From Euperipatoides rowelli (Eukaryota > Onychophora > Udeonychophora > Euonychophora > Peripatopsidae), in NCBI GenBank assembly GCA_003024985.2, contig PXIH01S0011481.1: a stretch of DNA of 15,176 nucleotides; one strand, written 5' to 3'. The translations under genes and the position numbers were made by a program. Shown piece after piece: positions 8,961 through 15,176 of the stretch (its first letter is position 1; each line of letters begins with the position of its first letter). The notes beneath the pieces are model-generated. The model ran no database searches, was not told the origin of the DNA, and saw only the letters and a list, made by a program, of their open reading frames with translations.

Positions 8961-10012
8961 GTCGAAAGCTTGAGCTCGTTTGTGAACAAGATACCGTAGG
9001 TACAGAACTTGTGCTATGACCATCATGTGTATTAGCATATTGTAAAGGAACCTGAAAGCCATTAGATAATGCAAAACCTTTCTCGGGATCTGAATATTCA
9101 ATTGATAGACCATCAGTATGAGTTAGAGAGTGACAATTATTTTCACTATTCCTAGAGTTACCAGCTACTGAAGAACGTGTCATAATTTGTTTTTTTATAT
9201 ATATAAACGTTATGTCCAGCAGCTCTTTGCTTAATTAATTCAATTTTGAGTTTATTATAACTTTCTCTTTCTTCAATGGTTCTGTCTAAACCACATCTTA
9301 CGCCACGGAAGTCTTTTATCCCTGATGATTTAAAATGTGAAGATAATTTATACAATTTCCACTTAATTCTCTCATTTTTCATTACAAAGACTAAAGGTCT
9401 AGATTTGTCAGTATTGAGTTTGCCGATTCTGGAATAGTCCGAGATATCAGAGTAATCAGTAATATCACATGTTTCCATAATAATTTTCTTTGCAGAGAGA
9501 ACATCATAACTTTCCGGTACATTAAAGAACAATAAATTAAGTTACTTTTTATTTAGTATTTCCATTTGATTTATAACAGATTGTATTGATGTTTCATAAT
9601 TTAATTTAAGGCTATCTATGGTAAGTTTAAGGGCATTAATATCGTCTTTTGATGATCTATTGATACTGTCCTGGGATTGTAATGAGTTTTCAATATTTAC
9701 AAGCCTCATTTCAGTTAATGGAGAAACAGTTATATTTGTTACTATTTTTTTTAAGTTTTCTTCAATAGATAAGATCTTAGTATCAACATATCTAAATTTA
9801 TTTTCAGTATTCAGTTTATCCATATTTATACGTTTATCAAGCTGGTCTACTCTATTAATAAACATATCTATACTACTAATCATTTTATTAGATATTTGGT
9901 CAATCCTATTCATATAGTAAGATATTTCAGACCTAATAGTTGAAATCAGATCCAAGATTATGTTGTTAATAATAGGTAATTTATCATTAATATCGGTCAA
10001 AGTTCCAGATTA

Positions 10013-10269
10013 ATTTCCAAGGTCATTTGATGAAGCTAATTCGTTATCAGCAATATTATTATAAGGTAGATCAGTATTGGGGTCAGTATTGAATGAAGTT
10101 AATTATTCATTATCAGCAGTATTATTAGTAGGTAAATCAGAATTGGGACCAGGGTTTAATTCAGTATTAATAGCAGGTAAATCAGGATTGGGATCTGGGT
10201 TTAATGACGTTAACTTGTTATCAACAGTATATTGGCAGGTAGATCTGAATCGGGACCAGGGTTTAATTC
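10013..10269 (-). repeat. Four imperfect coding repeats of about 22 codons after the 2A motif
   Basis: Following the minus strand, units read ELNPGPDSDLPAN, LNPDPNPDLPAIN, ELNPGPNSDLPTNNTADNE and FNTDPNTDLPYNNIADNE, with LTS/LAS between them. The spacing of the NP(G/D)P-type cores is about 21, 15 and 22 codons. One base is missing near 10230, putting the first unit in a different frame from the rest. Unit 3 carries an extra TAA codon. The first unit overlaps the 2A core, so the repeat array has duplicated part of it. Confidence 0.75.
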
Positions 10270-10299
10270 AATATTCCCCGATCTCAATAGTAAAGTCAT
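10252..10299 (-). other. 2A-like ribosome-skipping motif at the ORF1 N-terminus
   Basis: Sixteen codons read MTLLLRSGNIELNPGP, followed by Asp. The family consensus is a Leu-rich stretch, then S-G-D-[VI]-E-x-N-P-G-P. Here every position fits except that Asp before I-E is Asn (AAT for GAT, one base). In known 2A sequences the bond before the last Pro is not made and the ribosome continues, yielding two proteins. 2A-like motifs are known at ORF1 N-termini in some LINEs. Whether this variant would be active cannot be told from sequence. Confidence 0.8.
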
Positions 10300-10431
10300 C
10301 AGGTATTTACTACTATTATAATTAATTATTATTATATTAAGGCAATAGTATACCGGGCGACCGAGTTTATCGTATCCCAGTTTCTGTAAAAGAGTCACCT
10401 TCATAGGAGTCAAGAATAAGCAAGCACTATC

Positions 10432-10476
10432 CAGATAACATGGATATAGAATTCAGATAACATGGATATAGAATTC
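10432..10476. repeat. Exact 22-bp tandem duplication in the LINE-B 5' UTR
   Basis: CAGATAACATGGATATAGAATT is present twice back to back (10432-10453 and 10454-10475) without mismatch. It lies 28 bases upstream of the likely ORF1 start. Short tandem units in 5' UTRs are common in LINEs and can act as promoter repeats. Here they could equally be a local slippage event. Confidence 0.85.
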
Positions 10477-10480
10477 TCGA

Positions 10481-11405
10481 TCAAAAGCTTGTATGAAGCG
10501 GAATAAAACAAAAAAATGGATCTTGATATTCATTATGTAGCACTGTAGATTAACTAAAATCACCAATCAAATTAAAATCACGATTACAGTCAACGTTAAT
10601 ATAGCACATGTTTAAAATATCAATGTATCAAGTTTATTCGATCATACAGTATATACTGAGAAATCTCAACTAAGTTAGTATCAGTATATTTATTTATAAA
10701 ATCAAAACCAAACATAATATATTTACCATATAAATCTCGAAGTAATAGTCAAATCAGTGAAACATATTCCTTTATACTCAACGTTACTAAGCCACCAATG
10801 GATCAAAAATTATCATAAATATATGACTTTTAAAACAGACTAACCTGAAGTCTCCAAAATTGAAAAAAATCATCATTGATTGAGAGAATGGAAAATCAGG
10901 AAGATAGAACTGATTGGTAAAAAATGGATCATTAAAACGTTTCAGCGGGTAACGTTAAAGCTTGAACTCGGTAGAACAAAGGAAAGTGAAAAATTGGAAT
11001 CCACCTTAATTTTCTGATTTTATCTGTAGTTTGTTAAAATCATTGACATGTGGTTTTAAAGATATTTCTAGGGCTATTAACTCACATTAATTTGATGTTT
11101 CAACATAAATGCAATCAATAAAAATTGATTAAAACAGCAATGCTCTAAAAATTGACATTCATCCATTAAACAAATCATCAGATAATATATACATTAGATC
11201 CAATAAAAACATGTGTCATCCATAATTAGGAAACAAATCATTAAATCCGTGATAATACTGATCAAACCTTATAATCAATAATAATTAGATATGTTATTTG
11301 ATCAAATAGTTAGATTATAAAAAAAACACTTGTTGAGCTTATCAAAAATCAACCATTACGGTCGACGCCTGCACAATCAATTGATAATCTTATCTAAAAA
11401 GAACT
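10481..11405. other. Unassigned AT-rich intron sequence
   Basis: No coding pattern on either strand, no terminal repeats and no RNA gene were recognised. A 12-bp perfect palindrome CAGTATATACTG is near 10650. The sequence lies between the 5' end of LINE-B and the foldback at the edge of LINE-C. Confidence 0.5.
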
Positions 11406-11670
11406 GGGAAGATTCCAGTTTACATCCCCCCCCCCCAATATTTATTTATTTGTCAGCAGAGCCGTCACAACAGTGTTTTCCAGGCCCTTGTCAAGACAAC
11501 ACAACTGGCGTATTAAACAAAATACAACGAATGCAGAAAGGATGAAGGGTTTAGCTAAAATGTTTTATATAAGCTAAAACATTTTGGCTAATGCTTTCTG
11601 CATTCGATCAGTGTTTTATTTAATACAACGCCAGTTGTGTTGATTGGGGGACGTAAACTGGAATCTTTCC
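11406..11670. repeat. Imperfect foldback (inverted repeat) at the 5' edge of LINE-C
   Basis: Outer arms 11406-11430 and 11646-11670 pair at 23 of 25 positions. Next arms 11498-11510 and 11629-11641 pair 13 of 13, 11529-11540 and 11594-11605 pair 12 of 12, and inner arms 11551-11567 and 11575-11591 pair 16 of 17 around a 7-base loop. The left arm holds an extra segment of about 74 bases (11424-11497), including a C run. On the minus strand this segment reads GACAAATAAATAAATA, like a LINE 3' tail. The right arm runs straight into LINE-C coding sequence. Confidence 0.75.
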
Positions 11671-13715
11671 AAAGAGTATTTGATCACATTAAAACTCTGT
11701 CACATCTCTTACGCCAAATTGATCTATAGCCTACACTGTAATTTGTGCGAGCTATTTAAAAAACCGTGGCATGATATAATGCTATTCGACGATTTAGATG
11801 ATCAGATCAAATTGTTTAACTCATATATCTGTGATACTTTGGATAATAATGCACCGTTTATTAAGGTGAGCAAGAATAAATGGAATCCTTGAATTAATCA
11901 AGATCAAAGATCAGGCAAAAAAGAAAACTCTTCAATCGAGGGGAATTGGAATTATGGTCTGAGTATAAGCAGTTAAGGAACAAATTAAATATATTGATTA
12001 AAGAAAGGAAAAGAGAATTTTTTAGAGACAAGGTTTCCGAATCTAATGGTGACAGTAAAAAAATTTGGAATGTTAATGAAATTTCAGGAAGGAAAAATAC
12101 TAAAAAAAAAAAAATGATATACTTATCAATATTGATGTTATAACAATCACTTTGCTAATGTAGGTCAAACTATCCATGATGTGATAATTACCGAAACAAT
12201 AAGTCCAGTTCAAGTTTTAAAGATCAATTACTGCATGGATTAGATTTTGAAGCAACTGATTTTAATTTTGATCTTGTAGATAAAGAACTTATTAGTAATT
12301 TTATGAATATTCCAGACTCTACATGCCCCCTAACTGAAGAAATTTCCCCTGTCAATTATATTTGGGTACTGAAACAACTACAGTTGATTCCTCCTGCTAC
12401 GATGTTTGCTCCTGATGGAGTGCCCAATTTTATATTAAAAGAATATGCTCCTAAGTTGTCAATTTATCATTGAAACAACAGAAAATGCCTGATGCATGGA
12501 AAACGGTGTTCCTGATACCTATTCCAAAATGTAAAGTACCAGCCAATCCAAATTAAATTAGGCCAATATCTATATTACTGTCCATCGCCAAAATCTGTGA
12601 AAAGCACATACCGGTAATAAGTTTGATAATTGATAAGCTAAAAGCAGTTTCAGATAGCAATCAATTTGGGGCCTTTCCCAACCGATCAACAGTTGACTTA
12701 CATGACATTATATCTTAATTCTATACTTGAAACCCTGGATACTCCAAATTCAAAGGTTATATCTGTGGCGTATGACCTTGTGGATCACAATGTCTTCATG
12801 AAGCTTTTTTCCCAAATTAACTTCCTAGTGGGCATTGTGAACTGGTTTTATTCCTATCTTAAAGGAAGAACTCAGGTCATTTGGAATCCATAATCTGGAT
12901 TAGTTAATTCTTTTACCTGTGCCAATGGAGTCCCTCAGGGCTCAGTTTTAGGTGGCCTAATTTTTATAGTTACTACTAACTTACTTGCCAATAACATTGA
13001 TCAGCACTTCAAATTTGTTGATATTTCTCTTACGATATCTGGTAACCCTGAGAATATAGAGAGGAAAACACAAGAAGCTGTTAACAAATTAACTTTAGAT
13101 TCTAAGAAATATAATGTTTCTATCAACCCTGCAAAATCATNTATAATGATTCATGATTTTTCCAAGCTGAAATGTGAATATGAAATTATAATGAATGAAT
13201 TATAAGGTAATTCACAAGGTAAATCACTGTCAGATATTAGGTCTGGAGATTCAAGATAACCTAAAATAGGAATCACAGGTAGACTACATCATTAAAAATA
13301 CCAGCAAAATATTTTTTATAGCCTACAGTATAATCTCACAAAACTAAAAGTAACTAATCTTGAAATAAGAAACATCTATTTATCATTCATCTGTCCCTGC
13401 ACTGAATATTGCTCACCTATTTTGTCAATAGGTGAGCAATCTCAATCCCAAATACGATCTTTGGAAATGTTACAAAAAAGGGCTCTAAAGATTATATTGG
13501 GTAATGATTACATCTCTTACTCTGATGCATTAGTAAAATTGGGCATCCCATCACTTGCCAGGTATGGTCACTTTCTCCCTAGAAGAATAAATGAAATGTC
13601 AAGTCATAAGACCAGATCATCAAACAAATTCTTTAAAAATTATATAAGAACTAAGAGATTTGCGGATTTAACAATTCATTGTATCATCAAGGTCCGGAAT
13701 AATGAAAATATATGA
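11644..13715 (+). pseudogene. LINE-C ORF2: linker, damaged reverse transcriptase, C-terminus
   Basis: Opening at GDVNWNLSKEYL, the linker shows DDLDDQIKLFNSYI and NNAPFIKVSKNKWNP, then YKQLRNKLNILIKERKREF. RT motifs are APDGVPNFILKEY (PDG at 12411-12419), MPDAWKTVFLIPIPK, RPISILLSIAKICEKHI, SNQFGAFPNRST, AYDLVDHN, NGVPQGSVLGG (12930-12953) and FVDI at 13014-13025 where F-[VA]-D-D is expected. The C-terminus has IYLSFICPCTEYCSP, then LQKRALKIILGNDYISY, ending in TGA at 13713-13715. There are many frameshifts and stops, and one N base at 13141. Both catalytic boxes are altered, so the RT would be inactive even if the frame were intact. Confidence 0.8.
13408..13440. repeat. Perfect 14-bp hairpin inside LINE-C coding sequence
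   Basis: ATTGCTCACCTATT (13408-13421) and AATAGGTGAGCAAT (13427-13440) are exact reverse complements with a 5-base loop. They lie in the coding stretch after the EYCSP motif. The right arm may be a templated copy of the left, since the protein motif fits the left arm better. Confidence 0.85.
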
Positions 13716-13980
13716 TTGTACTTGAATTTTGACAGATAACTGGTTTTCTTTGAGTAATTTATGTTTTGGTTTTTATAGTTGTTTAATTATATCTAGGTCT
13801 AAGTCTCCTATGTAAATAATATTTTGTGTCCTTTGATATTGTAAATAAGTCTTCCATCCGTTTCAAGGGCAAAAGACTTATATAACCATAATTGTCACTA
13901 TTTTGTGATGATTCTGTAAATAAAAAATAATATTGTTATGTATCTATATTTTTTTCAGAAAATAAACACATAATAATAAT
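13716..13980 (+). other. LINE-C 3' UTR with terminal stem-loop and AT-rich tail
   Basis: After the stop, a 9-bp perfect stem ATAAGTCTT (13845-13853) / AAGACTTAT (13873-13881) encloses a 19-base loop. It is followed about 40 bases on by TGTAAATAAAAAATAATA. LINE reverse transcriptases of several clades recognise a stem-loop near the RNA 3' end. The position here fits such a role, but recognition is inferred. The exact 3' end is unclear. Confidence 0.6.
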
Positions 13981-14478
13981 AAAGTCTAATCCTTAAAAAT
14001 TATTGTTAGGCTAATTAAGCAATTTAAATTATAATTTTCACAAATCAAATTTATAGTATAAATTTTACACAATTCAAAATTACGGAAATCAGAACAAAAT
14101 AGGGGCTTATTGGCAAATTTTGACCCACCAACGGTATGCTGGATCCCTTATGCCCAGATGTGACTAGATTTTGGAAAGCTTTCCCTGAAATACTATGTAG
14201 GGGACAACCAACTTCACTCCCTATCCTGGGTCTTAGAGGCAAAGAGTATAGTGGGTAATAGGGAAGGGCAAAATGGGGTACAGAGCTCTTTATTCTTTAT
14301 CAGTCTAATTACTCTATTTATCCTACTAACTTGCTGAGTTGTGTAAAAATCAGTATGACTTGGTTGAGAAACCTAATGTGCTGCTTAGATACAATAATGT
14401 GATGTTTATTAAATTTTGTGTGTTAGAGCATTTAATTTCTCGTGTAAAATATTGATATTTCACTATTTATTTTATTTA
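13981..14478. other. Last part of tepsin intron 1, unassigned
   Basis: From about 14100 to 14290 the sequence is less AT-rich than its surroundings and may be an old repeat fragment, but no protein motif or terminal repeat was recognised on either strand. The last bases before 14480 form a T-rich tract ending in AG, serving as the 3' splice site of the intron. Confidence 0.45.
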
Positions 14479-14479
14479 G

Positions 14480-14552
14480 TATCCTACTTTAATGAAAGCC
14501 ACAGAAGATTATGATACTCAGACTCCAGGTTACCTTTATGAAGAAATCAATA
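14480..14552 (+). CDS. TEPSIN: Tepsin, second coding exon
   Basis: After TTTATTTTATTTAG the plus strand reads YPTLMKATEDYD, then TQTPGYLYEEIN, and one base (A) of a split codon. Known: vertebrate tepsin has P.L.KGT.DDD...PGYLFEEIAKIS at this place. Joined to exon 1, the two give a gap-free match with about 16 of 32 positions identical. The missing codon begins with A, which fits the Lys of the A-K-I-S segment. The frame meets TAA at 14564, so the exon must end before then, and no GT occurs between the conserved EEI and that stop. The exon is therefore ended at the AT-AC-type donor at 14553. The rest of the ENTH/VHS-like domain must lie beyond the window. Confidence 0.78.
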
Positions 14553-14562
14553 ATATCCTTTT
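14553..14562 (+). promoter_or_regulatory. TEPSIN: U12-type AT-AC 5' splice site (ATATCCTTTT)
   Basis: ATATCCTTTT is the exact consensus 5' splice site of minor-spliceosome AT-AC introns. It sits where family alignment predicts a codon starting with A to be split (phase 1), and there is no GT alternative before the in-frame stop at 14564. The branch site and AC acceptor were not found within the window, so the intron would be longer than 620 bp. Confidence 0.75.
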
Positions 14563-15113
14563 ATAATTGTCTGTTTCAACAATATATCAGAAAAGTCTTT
14601 GAAGTTAGGAATCTTCATGACCAATACACAAAGAATGATGTTTTTCCCTGAAAATAAATGTTGTTGAGTTTTTAAAAAATGAAGTTGGGAAATGAAGAAT
14701 GATTTTCTCGACCATTTTGGATCCATCAGAGATAATAGTGTAACATTTGGAATGTAAAAAAAAATAAAATTTATTATCCCTGCCATTAACTCGTCATATT
14801 TTTGTGTACTATTGTCTGAATTTTTTTTTATAAAATACAAAATTTTGATATTTTTACAGTCAACTAAGATGATGATGATGATATTTTTTTGTGATATTAA
14901 ATTTGGACTGTTGCAACCATTATCATAATCATGTCAAATGACTCAATAGAGTTTATAGATACAAAGTCGTGAATGTTAACAGTTAACTGTTAATGCCGGC
15001 TAATGCAATCATACCTCTCGAAACTAAAGAATGATGAATTTCTCATTGAAAATTTTATTAGTTATAAAATCATTTCCAACAATTACTAAAATAATTGTTT
15101 ACTCCAGCTAAAC
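14563..15113 (+). other. TEPSIN: Start of tepsin intron 2, no gene seen
   Basis: AT-rich sequence after the U12 donor. It contains a short GAT microsatellite (14868-14882) and an 18-bp perfect palindrome TTAACAGTTAACTGTTAA (14976-14993). A minus-strand open frame spanning 14547-14840 overlaps the tepsin exon in antisense and shows no recognisable motif. Confidence 0.5.
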
Positions 15114-15176
15114 CAGTGTTTCTTAACCTATGGGTCGGGACCCAAAATTGGGTCGCTTGGCATATTTCAAGGGTCG
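15114..15176. mobile_element. Left end of a hAT-type transposon, cut by the window edge
   Basis: The sequence from CAGTGTTTCTTAACCTATGG onward, with GGGTCGGGACCC and a near-palindromic CCCAAAATTGGG following, has the form of hAT (Charlie-like) terminal repeats, which start CAGTG.TTCT.AACC. The 8 bases before it, AGCTAAAC (15106-15113), would be the target duplication. The other end is outside the window, so this cannot be confirmed here. Confidence 0.6.

Larger units (their letters stand above)
9158..10404 (-). pseudogene. LINE-B ORF1: 2A-like leader, repeats, coiled coil, RRM-like domain
   Basis: The likely start is the ATG at 10402-10404, or the ATG at 10297-10299 directly before the 2A motif. 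Order of parts: the leader ending in the 2A-like motif; about 22-residue repeats (10260 to about 10020); a coiled-coil stretch (10000-9545, rich in I/L/N/D heptads such as SIDMFINRVDQLDKRI); then an ORF1 domain with FFNVPES, YSRIGK, RPLVFV and ERESYNKLKIEL. This is the common non-LTR ORF1 fold that binds and chaperones element RNA. Breaks: a one-base shift near 10230, TAA stops at 10103-10105, 10010-10012 and 9542-9544, and a shift near 9200 into a Ser-rich C-terminal frame (9183-8929). The coiled coil and RRM-like parts are otherwise in one frame. Confidence 0.8.
6220..10480 (-). mobile_element. LINE-B: degraded Jockey/CR1-group LINE with a 2A-like ORF1 leader
   Basis: Reading the minus strand from about 10480: a 5' UTR with a 22-bp tandem duplication, then ORF1 consisting of a 2A-like motif, tandem repeats, a coiled coil and an RRM-like domain. 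ORF2 follows with an APE endonuclease (YYQN, ETWL, SDH), a reverse transcriptase (FIKGKST, DFSKAFD, YADD) and a C-terminal region. The APE start YYQN and the motif A block DFSKAFDTVNH place it in the Jockey/CR1/Rex1 group. I cannot choose the clade by eye. The order of parts is complete, but frameshifts and stops disable every ORF. The 3' end lies below 6220 and is not defined. Confidence 0.87.
11644..13980 (+). mobile_element. LINE-C: 5'-truncated L2/CR1-like non-LTR retrotransposon
   Basis: On the plus strand, a linker, reverse transcriptase and C-terminal region of one ORF2 are followed by a 3' UTR of about 265 bp with a stem-loop and an A/T-rich tail. No ORF1 and no real endonuclease domain remain. 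The copy therefore starts inside ORF2, as is usual for incomplete reverse transcription. PIPK, RPISILLS and LQKRALKIIL blocks suggest the L2/CR1 group. It is in the same orientation as tepsin. Confidence 0.82.
987..14479 (+). other. TEPSIN: Tepsin intron 1 (13.5 kb), filled with retrotransposons
   Basis: Bounded by GTAGGT at 987 and TTATTTTATTTAG ending at 14479. Both ends are phase 0 and the flanking exons join to give tepsin-like sequence. The interior holds LINE-A and LINE-B antisense to the host gene and LINE-C in sense, together about 11 kb. It also holds a MITE, a foldback and unassigned AT-rich sequence. No other tepsin exon is needed between the two, since the protein alignment has no gap at the junction. 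Confidence 0.72.

Noticed and set aside
9618-9917. Plus-strand 99-codon open frame
   Set aside because: It is the antisense shadow of the LINE-B ORF1 coiled coil.
14051-14242. Minus-strand open frame in a less AT-rich patch
   Set aside because: No family recognised and no splice structure. It may be an old repeat, so it is not called a gene.
14547-14840. Minus-strand open frame overlapping the tepsin exon
   Set aside because: It is antisense to a supported exon and has no motif of its own.
14868-14882. Short GAT microsatellite
   Set aside because: Five units of a simple repeat are unremarkable in an intron.
15118-15140. TTTCTTAAC followed by an AC, resembling a U12 branch site and AT-AC acceptor
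   Set aside because: It is part of the hAT-type terminal repeat, and the sequence after the AC does not encode the next tepsin segment in any frame.

Overview
The window comes from an AT-rich animal nuclear genome, most likely an arthropod. The reasons are short host exons with splice sites, a first exon of mitochondrial ATP synthase subunit f that resembles the fly protein, and three decayed APE-type non-LTR retrotransposons (LINEs) plus hAT-type DNA transposon sequence. I see no bacterial genes, rRNA, tRNA or CRISPR array.

Host genes. Two genes diverge from a roughly 400-bp shared promoter region. On the minus strand, the first coding exon of ATP synthase subunit f lies at 422-500. On the plus strand, a 28-codon first exon (903-986) is followed 13.5 kb later by a second exon (14480-14552). 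Read together, the two exons match the start of the ENTH/VHS-like domain of tepsin, the AP-4 accessory protein. The second exon stops at a sequence with the exact consensus of a minor-spliceosome (U12-type) AT-AC 5' splice site. No GT lies between the conserved residues and the next in-frame stop, so an AT-AC intron is the simplest reading.

The 13.5-kb first intron of tepsin is mostly retrotransposon debris. LINE-A (about 1251-5530, minus) is an L1/Tx1-like element with a CCHC-knuckle ORF1 and an APE + RT + C-terminal ORF2. Its RT has lost the catalytic core, and a 116-bp hAT-type MITE with a perfect 8-bp target duplication has landed in its C-terminal coding sequence. LINE-B (about 6220-10480, minus) is a Jockey/CR1-group element. 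Its ORF1 begins with a 2A-like ribosome-skipping motif, followed by tandem repeats that copy the motif's core, then a coiled coil, then an RNA-binding-type domain. Its ORF2 keeps APE and RT motifs but carries many frameshifts. LINE-C (about 11644-13980, plus) is an L2/CR1-like ORF2 remnant whose RT is damaged in both catalytic boxes. A foldback structure sits at its 5' edge and a stem-loop in its 3' UTR.

The right end holds the start of the putative U12 intron and, at 15114, the left end of another hAT-type element that runs off the window. All clade and gene names come from reading motifs by eye; no database search was possible.
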